Positions 42,769 to 52,117 of a stretch of DNA of 64,000 bases are shown here, one piece after another. Location of the stretch: NCBI RefSeq assembly GCF_004138325.1, contig NZ_SBLB01000001.1, positions 1,063,855-1,127,854 on the forward strand, read 5' to 3'. The translations under genes and the position numbers were made by a program. The DNA comes from Spirosoma sordidisoli. Its GTDB lineage: Bacteria > Bacteroidota > Bacteroidia > Cytophagales > Spirosomataceae. Position 1 is the stretch's first letter, and each line of letters opens with the position of its first letter. The notes below the pieces were generated by a model. The model was given only the letters and a program-made list of their open reading frames with translations. It searched no databases and was not told where the DNA came from.

Positions 42769-42801
42769 GCAGTATTCGAGGTAAATGATGTCAATACGGG
42801 T

Positions 42802-42826
42802 AAGCCGTGGTCCCCGACTACGGCTT
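42802..42826 (+). terminator. Weak hairpin after the wzc-like gene
   Basis: AAGCCGT pairs with ACGGCTT around an 11-base loop, and a short T run follows at a distance. It may slow or partly stop transcription before the sugar transferase gene. Confidence 0.35.
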
Positions 42827-42912
42827 GCTAAAGGCTCTTTTTGCCCTTTGGTAAGCCCTGTTTATGCGTACTACTACAATCTGAACAATAGAATCGTTAA
42901 CCTACCATCCAC

Positions 42913-43575
42913 ATGCTCAGCCTTTCTACCTCTTTTGTTGAGCCGGTCCAGACGGAAGTGGACACCGTATCCGTACCGATCTGGATTGCTCTGAGCAAGC
43001 GTCTGCTCGACCTGGTTGTATCGGGACTAGTTGTGTTGCTCGTGCTATCGTGGCTTATTCCCATACTTGGACTGGCTATTCGGATTACATCGCCCGGTCC
43101 GATGCTCTTCATACAGGTTCGCACCGGGCGCAACGGGCGTTTGTTCCGGTGTCTTAAGTTCAGAACCATGACTTACGATCCGAACGCGCAGTTCAGGCAG
43201 GCTACCAAAAACGATCATCGGGTTACGCGCATTGGTGCTTTTTTACGAAAGACAAACATCGACGAGCTTCCGCAGGTGCTGAACGTACTCTGGGGCGACA
43301 TGAGCCTGGTAGGCCCGCGCCCTCACGCCATACAGCACGACGCACAGTTCTGGAACGCCATACCCGGCTACGGATACCGCTATGCGATTAAGCCCGGCAT
43401 TACCGGACTCGCCCAGGTTAGAGGATGCCGTGGCGAAACATCGCACATATCCCAAATGGCGCACCGGGTACGACTGGATAAATTTTATATCCAAAAACAG
43501 TCCGTATTTTTAGATATCAAGATTTGCTGGTGGACAGTTACCGCCATGTTCAAAGGGGATAAAAAAGCTTGGTAA
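42913..43575 (+). CDS. Initiating undecaprenyl-phosphate sugar-1-phosphate transferase
   Basis: This 220-residue protein has one N-terminal membrane segment ([22 protein letters not shown]) and the bacterial sugar-transferase domain: [51 protein letters not shown] and [13 protein letters not shown]. It is a monotopic phosphoglycosyl transferase that loads the first sugar phosphate on the lipid carrier and so starts the repeat unit. The short form lacks the extra N-terminal helices of WcaJ/WbaP. It lies 145 bp after the wzc-like gene, still in the GC-rich part of the locus. Confidence 0.93.
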   Translation: MLSLSTSFVEPVQTEVDTVSVPIWIALSKRLLDLVVSGLVVLLVLSWLIPILGLAIRITSPGPMLFIQVRTGRNGRLFRCLKFRTMTYDPNAQFRQATKNDHRVTRIGAFLRKTNIDELPQVLNVLWGDMSLVGPRPHAIQHDAQFWNAIPGYGYRYAIKPGITGLAQVRGCRGETSHISQMAHRVRLDKFYIQKQSVFLDIKICWWTVTAMFKGDKKAW

Positions 43576-43616
43576 CTTTTGAATAAGTATAAATTAGTAG
43601 CTTAAAATAAACTCTC

Positions 43617-44933
43617 GTGCTCACAAAACTCCTCAACTCACCCAACAAGATACTTCTGAATATTGGCTGGAGTGTCTTTGACAGGCTATTCCGAATGGTG
43701 ACTAGCATGTTCGTTGGCGTTTGGGTAGCACGATACTTAGGTCCTGAGCAGTTCGGACGATTAAATTATGCCCAAATTTTCCCAGGCGCATTTGTTGCAT
43801 TTGCCAGCTTGGGATTAACAAATGTTATCATTACCAAGCTAATACAACTTAAAGGTAGCTCACAAGCAGAATTACTAGGGACGGGTTTTGCTTTAAAATT
43901 GATATCGGGAACCCTATGCTACACATTAGCGATTTCAGCTGCTTATTTTTTACATAGCGATGACGGCTATCTACAACTACTAATTTATATACTCAGTACA
44001 ATTCTTATTTTTCAAAGCTTTGATGTAATTGATATGTTCTTTCAAGCCAACGTGCTTGCAAAGAAATCAGTTTGGGCAAAAACGCTCGCGTTTATTTTAA
44101 GTGCATCACTCAAACTTTACTTTTTGACGATCAAAGCCAGTCTAGTCGCTTTTGCATTAACAGTAGTACTAGATTTGTTATTTGGTTTACTGTTTTTGTG
44201 TTGGTTTTACAAGTTAGAAACCGGATTTTCAATAACACATTGGCGCTTCTCAACAGCACTTGCCAGAGAACTATTGAAAAGTTCGTGGCCGCTGATCATA
44301 AGTGATCTACTAATATTTGCCTACATGAAGTTAGATCAATTTATGATTCAGCAACTAGTAGGCAGTACAGAGCTTGGTATGTATTCGGCGGCCATGCGCC
44401 TTTCAGAGGCCTGGTACTTTTTAGCAGGTGCATTAACTAACTCTTTCTATCCCAGCATCGCTTCATATTGGAAAATAAATGAAGAGAAATTTTATGAGTT
44501 GTATCAAAAGCTAATTAGTAGGCTCGCTGCAATATCAATTGTAGTTGCTTTAGGAATATCATTGTCTGCATCAACGATAGCGTATATTGTTTATGGAAGC
44601 AGTTATAGTGGTGTTGGCCCTATATTGGCTATACATGTGTGGACAGGGGTACCTATTTTCCTAGGAGTGGGATGTAGTAACTTGTATATCTTGAAAAATA
44701 TACAAAAATACACTGTATTCAGAAGTCTGACAGGCGCATTAGTAAACGTTGCTCTTAACTATTGGTTAATCCCTATATATGGCGCCATTGGTGCATCATT
44801 TGCAACGTTTATTTCTCAGTTATTCGCATCAGTATTATTCAACGCCATGACCCCACTTACTAGGTCAATTTTTCGACTTCAGTACAAGGCGGTCAAAAAT
44901 GTACTCTTGCTTAACTTTTCATCAGTAAGATAG
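43617..44933 (+). CDS. Wzx-type oligosaccharide flippase
   Basis: This 438-residue polytopic protein has about 12-14 hydrophobic helices and the polysaccharide-flippase start (RMVTSMFVGVWVARYLGPEQFGRLNYAQ). It should flip lipid-linked repeat units to the periplasm. The start is a GTG at 43617, directly before NKILLNIGWSVFDRLF-like conserved residues; there is no ATG nearby. From here the base composition drops sharply towards A+T, unlike the genes before it. It is followed by a glycosyltransferase gene after 10 bp. Confidence 0.93.
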   Translation: MLTKLLNSPNKILLNIGWSVFDRLFRMVTSMFVGVWVARYLGPEQFGRLNYAQIFPGAFVAFASLGLTNVIITKLIQLKGSSQAELLGTGFALKLISGTLCYTLAISAAYFLHSDDGYLQLLIYILSTILIFQSFDVIDMFFQANVLAKKSVWAKTLAFILSASLKLYFLTIKASLVAFALTVVLDLLFGLLFLCWFYKLETGFSITHWRFSTALARELLKSSWPLIISDLLIFAYMKLDQFMIQQLVGSTELGMYSAAMRLSEAWYFLAGALTNSFYPSIASYWKINEEKFYELYQKLISRLAAISIVVALGISLSASTIAYIVYGSSYSGVGPILAIHVWTGVPIFLGVGCSNLYILKNIQKYTVFRSLTGALVNVALNYWLIPIYGAIGASFATFISQLFASVLFNAMTPLTRSIFRLQYKAVKNVLLLNFSSVR

Positions 44934-44943
44934 CCGTAATAGT

Positions 44944-45861
44944 ATGGTATTCGATACTCCCATATTACTTGTTTGGTTCAACCGCCCGGATAATGCATCC
45001 AGGGTTTTTGATCAAATAAAAAAATTAAAGCCATCAAAACTGTATGTTGCTATTGATGGTCCGAGAGAGGGCAATATCACGGATCAAATAGGCACAGATG
45101 GCTGTAAAAGACTTCTATCAGAGATAGATTGGCCATGTAATCTTCAAACACTCATTCGAGAGAAAAACGCGGGATGCGGATTAGGTGTAAGTTCAGCCAT
45201 TAGCTGGTTCTTTGAGCAGGAAGAGATGGGCATAATATTAGAAGATGATTGTGTACCAGCCCAATCATTCTTTCCTTACTGCCAAGAGATGCTTCTAAAA
45301 TACCGAGATGACGAACAGATCATGCATATAGCAGGTACGCGTTGGAACGAAGAATATGTAACAGAATCATCATATCTCTTTAGCTCTATTTCACATATCT
45401 GGGGCTGGGCTACCTGGCGCAGGGCTTGGAATAAATATGATTTTGAGATGAAGCGCTGGTCCGAGTTAGTACAGAGCGAACAGATAAAAAAACATTTTAG
45501 AAATCCTGATAACGTAACCTACTGGGTAAAAACCTTGGATCGGTTTTTCAACGATTCAAATAAACACACTTGGGATTACCAATGGCAGTATACACTATTT
45601 TTACACAATGGCATTTCAATTAACCCATCAAACAACTTAATTCAGAACATCGGAACATCAGGAAGTCACGAATCGAATAGTATCAATTTCAGAAAGATTT
45701 ATTTTCGCAATGTTGATAAAGAATATAAACCTTCGAAGAAGCCAACAATCATAGAACCAGATATAAGATTCAATGATTATCATACAAAAAAATTCTTTAG
45801 ATGGAGACCGCCAATCATATACAGGGCTTATAAGAGATTGCACAAAATAGTCAGCAAGTAA
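44944..45861 (+). CDS. GT2-like glycosyltransferase (HlpA-like)
   Basis: This 305-residue protein starts with PILLVWFNRPDNASRVFDQI and has a DxD-like acidic motif (IILEDDCVP) and the conserved ISHIWGWATWRRAWNKYD segment. This pattern matches GT-A fold sugar transferases annotated as HlpA-like or nucleotide-diphospho-sugar transferases. It would add one sugar of the repeat unit. A GC-rich relative with the same motifs is encoded at 53329-54252 on the other strand. The DNA is AT-rich. The sugar and linkage cannot be read from the sequence. Confidence 0.85.
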   Translation: MVFDTPILLVWFNRPDNASRVFDQIKKLKPSKLYVAIDGPREGNITDQIGTDGCKRLLSEIDWPCNLQTLIREKNAGCGLGVSSAISWFFEQEEMGIILEDDCVPAQSFFPYCQEMLLKYRDDEQIMHIAGTRWNEEYVTESSYLFSSISHIWGWATWRRAWNKYDFEMKRWSELVQSEQIKKHFRNPDNVTYWVKTLDRFFNDSNKHTWDYQWQYTLFLHNGISINPSNNLIQNIGTSGSHESNSINFRKIYFRNVDKEYKPSKKPTIIEPDIRFNDYHTKKFFRWRPPIIYRAYKRLHKIVSK

Positions 45862-45892
45862 CCCACTTATTCAAAATTCGAACCTCCTCGAC

Positions 45893-46735
45893 ATGGTTTA
45901 TATAATAGGACATACAGGGCAGCTTTGCAACCAACTTTTCAGATTTGCGCACCATGCAGCTAACGCCCTTGCTCACGACTACTCTGTGAATAACTTAGCA
46001 TTCAGCTACAGCAGTTCATTTCCATCTTTACAAAACAACAAACAAATAAAACTGACCGAGATAAGCAAGAACGCCAATAAGATTGGTCAAAAACTGATAA
46101 CAAAATTCTCTGACAATAAAATTTCTAAAACAGCATTACTAAAAACAGGAACATATATTATTGATAATAAATTTACACTCGAAGCAAATCAGGAAGACTT
46201 CCTTAAGCACGCTCGAAACAGGACTGTTCTGGCCGTAAACTGGCTTTTCAGAGACTATGAAAATTTCAATAAATTTTCAGATGAAATTAGAAGTTTATTT
46301 CTTCCAAAAGAAGATGTCATTAATCGTTCAAGAGAGAAAATAGAGGAGATTCGTCTTACTTGTGATATATTAGTTGGCATCCATGTACGAAGAGGTGATT
46401 ACATAAGTTTTAATGATGGAAAATACTTTTACGAAGATCATGTTTACTATCAACATATGAAAAATATGGAAAAAATGCTTCCTAATAAAAAAGTATCATT
46501 TTTATTATGTTCAAATGAGGATATAGAAGTCAATAATTATAAAGATATCAATATAGTAAGTCATAGAAACCCTTTTATGAATGACCTGACGCTTTTATCC
46601 TATTGTGATTACATTGTTGGACCGCCTAGTACATTTTCTTTGTGGGCATCATTTATGGGGAATATACCATATTATCACATTAATGACCGTACTGCCTTTC
46701 CTAGTATAAATGATTTTCAGTTTGTGAGAGGTTAA
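45893..46735 (+). CDS. Alpha-1,2-fucosyltransferase-like (GT11)
   Basis: This 280-residue protein has GT11 motifs: GQLCNQLFRFAHHAA near the start (family G-x-x-x-N-Q-L-F), VGIHVRRGDYI with the H-x-R-R-G-D-Y site for GDP-fucose, and the C-terminal DLTLLSYCDYIVGPPSTFSLWASFMG. GT11 enzymes transfer fucose or a related deoxysugar to a beta-galactose-type acceptor. The motif variants (Cys in the first, GPPSTFS in the last) place it on a distant branch, so the sugar may differ. It lies 31 bp after the GT2-like gene. Confidence 0.85.
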   Translation: MVYIIGHTGQLCNQLFRFAHHAANALAHDYSVNNLAFSYSSSFPSLQNNKQIKLTEISKNANKIGQKLITKFSDNKISKTALLKTGTYIIDNKFTLEANQEDFLKHARNRTVLAVNWLFRDYENFNKFSDEIRSLFLPKEDVINRSREKIEEIRLTCDILVGIHVRRGDYISFNDGKYFYEDHVYYQHMKNMEKMLPNKKVSFLLCSNEDIEVNNYKDINIVSHRNPFMNDLTLLSYCDYIVGPPSTFSLWASFMGNIPYYHINDRTAFPSINDFQFVRG

Positions 46736-46773
46736 TTCTGTAATATTCTTACATTCATTTACTTTCGCTTCAC

Positions 46774-48075
46774 ATGGCTAGATTTAACTTAATATTTGCT
46801 CTACTCTGCTCAATAATCTTCTTGATTCCATTTTTTAGAGTACAGCTTCAATATGATTTCCGGCTCTATGTTGGTATATGTTATATGCTACATGTGATTT
46901 ACACTAATAGTATATTAATAAATACGAATAAAAATATCAACCTAAACAAATACTTACTATTTTACCTATGGGTTGCCTTTACTTCAATTTTTACGTTGAA
47001 TTTTGACTATTCAATGCAATATCTGAACAACTATTTATTCGTAGGACTATTCTTGTTTTTAACGGTGCATTATATAAATTCTAGTAAAAGGCTTATCAAT
47101 GCTTCTAAAATTTTAGCTTGTTCTTATTTCATTCAGTTATTTATTGTATTCATGCAGTATGCCGGATTTAAAGCTTTCTATTTAAGTGAGACAGATAATT
47201 TGGGCTTAAATACAGGTATGAAGGAAGCAAGCACCGGTACTGTTAGATACTGGGGTAGTTTTGGAGAAGCACTTGATCTCTCCACCTATTTAACTACAGT
47301 CGGTATTGGAGTAATGGTATATTTAATAAGCATACATAAAAACAAATGGATCACAGCTACCACTTTATGTCTAACCTTATTTGGAATATATTTAACAGGA
47401 TCACGCGCAGGGATGAGTATCTTCATTGCAGTCTTTTTCATTTATTTAATTAGAGAAAAGATATTCAGCCGAACTTCATTTGTAATTTTCACATCAATAT
47501 GTATAACATTAATTTACAATATATATGATCTATTTTTGAAATCTGATGCTAATATTTCTCGTTTTAGTCAACTAAGAGAAGGAGATTTTAGATATGTATT
47601 ATGGACAAAAGGATTTCAGATAGTATTTGATAGTCCTATATATGGATCATCTATTGGTTGTCTAAACTACGTCCTAGAGAAGTACGGTATATTAGCGGAC
47701 TTTGCAACAACTTCAAGTGCATCTGGGCACGTCGAGAATACATACTTAACTATTTTATTCTCTACGGGATTTATTGGTATCATTCTCTTTTTTAATCTGG
47801 TTCGATATCCAATTAGATTGATGAATAAATATAAATTTATCAAGTTTAGTAAAAACACTACAAATCATCAAATAACTAAAGTTTACGCCTATAGCTATTT
47901 CAGCTTACTTTTATGCATGCTCTCTGAGCCTTCAGTTGGTGTTCATATGCGAAATACGCTGCTTTTCGTTTTAATAAGTGCTTTCATTTATTCATCAATT
48001 ATTTTGTCTCTAAAAAATCGTCTGAATCATGACGAGATAGATACACCGAAGAAAGAACAATTGATTTACACGTAA
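46774..48075 (+). CDS. Wzy-type polymerase (O-antigen ligase family)
   Basis: This 433-residue membrane protein has about ten to twelve helices with a large periplasmic loop (around 245-310: FSQLREGDFRYVLWTKGFQI and SASGHVENTYLTIL). These and the GSRAGMSIF helix are typical of the Wzy/O-antigen-ligase family. It should polymerise the repeat units delivered by the flippase. It is in the AT-rich cassette, between a fucosyltransferase-like gene and a GT4 gene. As for all Wzy proteins the sequence is poorly conserved, so the call relies on topology, the loop and gene position. Confidence 0.87.
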   Translation: MARFNLIFALLCSIIFLIPFFRVQLQYDFRLYVGICYMLHVIYTNSILINTNKNINLNKYLLFYLWVAFTSIFTLNFDYSMQYLNNYLFVGLFLFLTVHYINSSKRLINASKILACSYFIQLFIVFMQYAGFKAFYLSETDNLGLNTGMKEASTGTVRYWGSFGEALDLSTYLTTVGIGVMVYLISIHKNKWITATTLCLTLFGIYLTGSRAGMSIFIAVFFIYLIREKIFSRTSFVIFTSICITLIYNIYDLFLKSDANISRFSQLREGDFRYVLWTKGFQIVFDSPIYGSSIGCLNYVLEKYGILADFATTSSASGHVENTYLTILFSTGFIGIILFFNLVRYPIRLMNKYKFIKFSKNTTNHQITKVYAYSYFSLLLCMLSEPSVGVHMRNTLLFVLISAFIYSSIILSLKNRLNHDEIDTPKKEQLIYT

Positions 48076-48106
48076 GTGTTATAATTTCGAAAAGCCACAG
48101 ATATAA

Positions 48107-49210
48107 ATGAAAATTTTATTCGATCACCAAGCTTTTTCCAACCAAGATTACGGCGGAGTATCTAGGTATTTCTACGAACTATATCGAGGAATAAATAACC
48201 TCCCTGGCTTTCAAGTGGAACTACCAATTTTATTTTCTAACAATATTTATTTAAAAGAAAGCCATTCTACTGTAAGGCCTTTTTTTAAAGGTATACATGT
48301 GCCGAAGAAAGTACCGATTATAAAATTCATAAATAAATCTAACACGGAGATTTCTTTTAAGAACTTTCAATTTTCATTATATCATCCAACACATTATGAC
48401 ACATACCTTCTCGACAAAATTGGCAAAAAGCCTATAGTTATTACTGTACATGATATGATTCATGAAAAACTTGGCAATAAATACTCCATATCAAAAGACA
48501 CAAACACCATTAATTTTAAGAAAAAATCAGTCGAACGAGCAGATAAGATTATAGCCGTATCTCAGAGCACGAAAAACGATTTGATTGAAATTTTAGATAT
48601 ACCATCAGATCGAGTTGAAGTAATATATCATGGTAGTTCAATACCGATAGTAACTATCGACAATAATTCTACTAGAGTTCATGCCAAGCCTTATATACTG
48701 TATCTTGGAACTAGGCGACATTACAAAAATTTCGACATATTCATTGAAGCTATTGCACCAATATTGAAAGAATTTGATATCGATCTTATTTGTGGAGGAG
48801 GAGGCAATCTATCTTCTAACGAATTAGAACTTATCAAAAAATTTGGTATCGAGCATTACGTTTATCAAAAGAAAATCGATGATGATCATCTCCAATTACT
48901 TTACAGACAGGCAATTGGGTTTGTCTTCCCCTCATTATACGAAGGATTTGGTATTCCAGTTCTTGAAGCTTTCTCCTGTGGCTGTCCGTGTGTGATAAGC
49001 AATACTAGCTCTCTTCCTGAAGTTGGCGGTAATGCTGCTCTGTATTTCGATCCTACATCTGTAGAGTCAATGCAATATTCGATCAGACAACTCCTTAACA
49101 GCAGTGCTTTGAGAGAGGAGCTAACTACATTAGGATTCGAGAGGCTAAAACTATTCTCTTGGAACACTACGGTTGACCAGACCGTAACTCTGTATAAGTC
49201 TTTACTCTAA
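48107..49210 (+). CDS. GT4-family glycosyltransferase
   Basis: This 367-residue GT-B protein has the N-terminal acceptor part (DHQAFSNQDYGGVSRYFYEL) and the C-terminal donor site with YILYLGTRRHYKNFD and the E-x7-E-type motif in PSLYEGFGIPVLEAFSCGCP. It resembles mannosyl- or rhamnosyltransferases of the WbpZ/MtfB-like type but the donor is unknown. It acts in the cytoplasm on the lipid-linked repeat unit. AT-rich; 31 bp after the polymerase gene. Confidence 0.92.
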   Translation: MKILFDHQAFSNQDYGGVSRYFYELYRGINNLPGFQVELPILFSNNIYLKESHSTVRPFFKGIHVPKKVPIIKFINKSNTEISFKNFQFSLYHPTHYDTYLLDKIGKKPIVITVHDMIHEKLGNKYSISKDTNTINFKKKSVERADKIIAVSQSTKNDLIEILDIPSDRVEVIYHGSSIPIVTIDNNSTRVHAKPYILYLGTRRHYKNFDIFIEAIAPILKEFDIDLICGGGGNLSSNELELIKKFGIEHYVYQKKIDDDHLQLLYRQAIGFVFPSLYEGFGIPVLEAFSCGCPCVISNTSSLPEVGGNAALYFDPTSVESMQYSIRQLLNSSALREELTTLGFERLKLFSWNTTVDQTVTLYKSLL

Positions 49211-49305
49211 CTTTACATACAACTCTAATTTAGTGAGTTTTATAAACTACTTACTTCTTCATGTAAGTATGTGTAAAGAGTTGTATTGTAGCATCTTACG
49301 CCAAA

Positions 49306-50184
49306 ATGATATTTGTCGTTATCCCTGTACATAACAGAAAACTACTTACACGACGGTGTTTGGAGTGTCTTCAAAAACAGACTGTATCTGATATCACTGT
49401 CATTGTTATTGATGATGGGTCAACAGATGGAACTGCTGACATGGTAAGAACTGAATTTCCAGACGCAGTACTCCTGGTAGGAAATGGCGACTTGTGGTGG
49501 ACAGAAGCAACTAATGTAGGAATACGGTATGCTATAGAGCATTGCAACAGCACAGAAGAGAACTTTATTTTAACATTAAATGACGATACGGAGGTAAATT
49601 CAGATTATGTACATACCCTTTTGTCAACATATAATCAGCACAAGCCATGCCTTGTGGGCTCGGCTTGTCTAGATGTCAATAACCCGAATTGGCTTGAGTA
49701 TGCCGGTGTACGCATGAATTTGCTGTGGTCGGGTGAAACTCATTTCGCGGCCAGATTCGGTAACGACTATCAAAAGGCATTAGCTAGTGGACCAGTAATC
49801 GAATCTGACAGTCTTCCAGGGCGTGGAGTGCTTATCCCTCTGGATGTATTTAGTAAGGTGGGGCTATTTGATTCTGTTCATTTCATACAGTATATGGCCG
49901 ACATAGAATTTTCAGTGCGTGCTCGTAAAGCTGGTTACAAACTCCTTGTTTCCCTGCCCGGAGCCGTGTACGGACATATTGAAGCAACAGGTCTTCAGAT
50001 GAAACCAGATTTATCCTTCCGCAAATTTTGGAAGGGTTTGTCATCTACCCGTTCACCAATCAATCTAACCGTTCGCTATAATTTTGCGATGCGTCACTCT
50101 TCTACAAAATGGTTATATTTTTCCTTGGATGTTGGGCGAATAATTATGGGATATTTTATTCGTAAGGTTCGTTTGAATGCATAA
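49306..50184 (+). CDS. GT2-family glycosyltransferase
   Basis: This 292-residue protein is a canonical GT-A transferase: FVVIPVHNRKLLTRRCLECL, VIVIDDGSTDGTADM, ILTLNDDTEV (DxD equivalent) and the later PGRGVLIPLDVFSKVG with DIEFSVRARKAGY. It is rhamnosyltransferase-like in general pattern. It is the last plus-strand gene of the exopolysaccharide locus. Its final 21 coding bases belong to a 35-bp inverted repeat that continues to the stop of the convergent GH10 gene. Confidence 0.93.
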   Translation: MIFVVIPVHNRKLLTRRCLECLQKQTVSDITVIVIDDGSTDGTADMVRTEFPDAVLLVGNGDLWWTEATNVGIRYAIEHCNSTEENFILTLNDDTEVNSDYVHTLLSTYNQHKPCLVGSACLDVNNPNWLEYAGVRMNLLWSGETHFAARFGNDYQKALASGPVIESDSLPGRGVLIPLDVFSKVGLFDSVHFIQYMADIEFSVRARKAGYKLLVSLPGAVYGHIEATGLQMKPDLSFRKFWKGLSSTRSPINLTVRYNFAMRHSSTKWLYFSLDVGRIIMGYFIRKVRLNA

Positions 50185-50236
50185 AAAAAGACCCTGCTCA
50201 ACAGGGTCTTTTTTTATGCATTCAAACGAACCTTAC
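50162..50236. terminator. Bidirectional terminator with 35-bp perfect arms
   Basis: Arms 50162-50196 and 50202-50236 are complementary without mismatch around a 5-base loop. The centre is a normal hairpin (AAAAAAAGACCCTG with T7 on the right) usable in both directions. The outer part covers the last codons and stop of the GT2 gene and the stop of the GH10 gene. Confidence 0.9.
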
Positions 50237-51378
50237 CGTCTCAGCGTATTTAGAAAAGTGTAGTAAACTGGCTTCTTATTATAATTTGTATCGAACAATA
50301 ATGGCATTTCCCGTTTGCTCTCAGCAGTTACTAACCAAGTATCAGCGTCCGAAAATCCCCATAAGGTGAGGCCATGTTTTTGCTTGTCTGGAACAAGTTG
50401 CTTATAAGCAGACACTACCACTTGATACTTAAGCTGCTGCGTTTGAGTCAATTGATTGGAGATGATAAGATTGTTATCACGACTTGGATTAATTGCAATA
50501 TCAAGTTCGGAGAGGTGAATCAGTAAACCTGTCGATACTAAAGATTGAATGGATGTGCGGATAGCCTGATCTGGTGTGTTAACGTTGATATGCATCTGAG
50601 TTCCAAGACCATGAATAGGTACACCACTCTTCTTGAAATCATTGATTATCTTGATCATAGTATTCTGCTTGGCAACAGACCGTTCGTATACATCTTCGTT
50701 CAAAAATAGAAGTGCATCTGGATCAGCTTCATGAGCCCATACGAAACACTTTTTTACGAATGCCAAGTATTCTTCATCGGTAGCGTACATTTTACGGAAT
50801 GGATTATCTGAAATTTTGCCCGTCTTCCAATCAATAATTTCGTTGATTACGTCCCAGCTTTTTACTCTTCCTTTATAACGACCGGCAATCGTCTGGACGT
50901 GTACTTTAACAGCTTGCTCAAAATCAGCTGTGTTTCCTTTAAATTTAGTAATCCAATCGGGGGCTGCTATATGGTATACCAAGCTATGTCCGTGTAAGCG
51001 CACACCATACGCTTCTGCGCCTTTTATACGCCGATCCATCAGATCGAAGTTAAACTTACCTCTTTCCCACTGGAGGTTCATAAAGAGGCCTACGGTCAGG
51101 GAATTAAACTCTTTGCCAATGATGCTGCGAACTTTCTGATCTCCGTTCAGCATCTGCGTACTGAACATAGTGCCTATTGGAAACGAAGCAGTCGATCTTA
51201 AGGTGGCCGCACTATCTATAACACTGTCATCTAAACGGGCCGATGCTACCGATTCAATACCTTGAGAAGCAGGGTTAATGGTCTCAACCTGCTGGCTGCA
51301 TGCTGTCATTAAACCGGTGATAATCAGGGAGATCAAAAGCGTATAGAACTTGGTGGCGGAGGTAGAAACTTGTGTCAT
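50233..51378 (-). CDS. GH10 endo-glycanase lipoprotein
   Basis: This 381-residue lipoprotein (lipobox LMTAC) has a GH10 barrel: HGHSLVYHIAAPDW, the acid/base Glu180 in WDVINEI, LFLNEDVYE, HGLGTQMHI, the nucleophile Glu291 in HLSELDI and TLWGFSDADTW near the end. GH10 enzymes cut internal beta-1,4 bonds of xylan or related chains with retention. In the middle of an exopolysaccharide locus it more likely trims or releases the cell's own polymer. ATG 51378 starts the signal peptide; ATG 51414 is possible. The family's usual N-terminal YYNQLT-type segment is replaced. Confidence 0.9.
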   Translation of the reverse strand: MTQVSTSATKFYTLLISLIITGLMTACSQQVETINPASQGIESVASARLDDSVIDSAATLRSTASFPIGTMFSTQMLNGDQKVRSIIGKEFNSLTVGLFMNLQWERGKFNFDLMDRRIKGAEAYGVRLHGHSLVYHIAAPDWITKFKGNTADFEQAVKVHVQTIAGRYKGRVKSWDVINEIIDWKTGKISDNPFRKMYATDEEYLAFVKKCFVWAHEADPDALLFLNEDVYERSVAKQNTMIKIINDFKKSGVPIHGLGTQMHINVNTPDQAIRTSIQSLVSTGLLIHLSELDIAINPSRDNNLIISNQLTQTQQLKYQVVVSAYKQLVPDKQKHGLTLWGFSDADTWLVTAESKREMPLLFDTNYNKKPVYYTFLNTLRR

Positions 51379-51414
51379 TTGGTACGTCTTTTTTGTCCGT
51401 TTTCGTTGAGACAA

Positions 51415-52044
51415 AATTGATGTACCGACATAAAATCAACCTTAAAGCCTGATTAACATGCACTTAAGGCCAAATTATAAACTTGTTAATACTAGATTAA
51501 GCTGGAATTAAGACATATCGGCGAATTAAAGTGAACTTAAAATTTAGAGATTAAAATCATTCAGTCAAGGCGTATCCCTACTTCTATATTATAACTCTCT
51601 GTTTACCCTAAACAGTATTTCGTTAATCATCTAAAGCCATATGCATACATATGGACTTGTTTCTACACTATTGTGGATTAAAATACACAGTGATTAATCG
51701 GTGCAATGGCTCTAGCACTAGTTAAAAGGTCATTAAACACGTAAGTAAATGCCTTTAAATAAATCTCATAATCTCGTGACCTCCCTCAACTAAGTTGTAG
51801 TTACCAAATGAGGCATTTAAATAAATAAATTCATTTTCTGTCGTTACCAAGTCTTCTGGCTCTCCTTCAGAACGTCTCCTAAGCTTAATAGCTTTCAACA
51901 TATGATCTGTTTACGTAACTGCGCTATTATGTTCAACCAGAATTGTTAAGTTAGCGATGCCACGCCTACGACTGTGGCCGCAGCTTCTAGCCCAGATTTA
52001 TCGGCTTATACGAGTACTTATTTATTACTTGACTCTTATCCATG
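51415..52044. other. AT-rich stretch without a recognised gene
   Basis: About 630 bp lie between the GH10 start and the palindrome after the GT4 gene. No convincing frame, tRNA or promoter with both elements was found. A short dyad CCATATG-CATA-CATATGG occurs at 51637-51654. The stretch may hold the GH10 promoter and remnants of lost cassette genes. Confidence 0.5.
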
Positions 52045-52090
52045 TACAGAAATAGGCCCCTGCGTTGCAACGCAGGGGCCTATTTCTGTA
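52045..52090. terminator. 46-bp perfect palindrome after the GT4 gene
   Basis: Arms 52045-52067 and 52068-52090 are complementary without mismatch and without a loop. The stem is GC-rich in its centre (GGCCCCTGCGTTG). It lies 27 bp after the stop of the minus-strand GT4 gene, where its AT-rich outer part could act as the end of transcription. Confidence 0.8.
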
Positions 52091-52117
52091 AAATAAGTAT
52101 ATCTAAAACCGATTACA

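Noticed and set aside
42802-42826. Riboswitch or attenuator before the sugar transferase gene
   Set aside because: Only one short stem is visible, without conserved riboswitch core or leader peptide.
51415-52117. Hidden tRNA or small RNA in the gene-free stretch
   Set aside because: No T-loop-like GTTCRANNC segment with matching acceptor stem was seen; only short dyads and the terminal palindrome are present.
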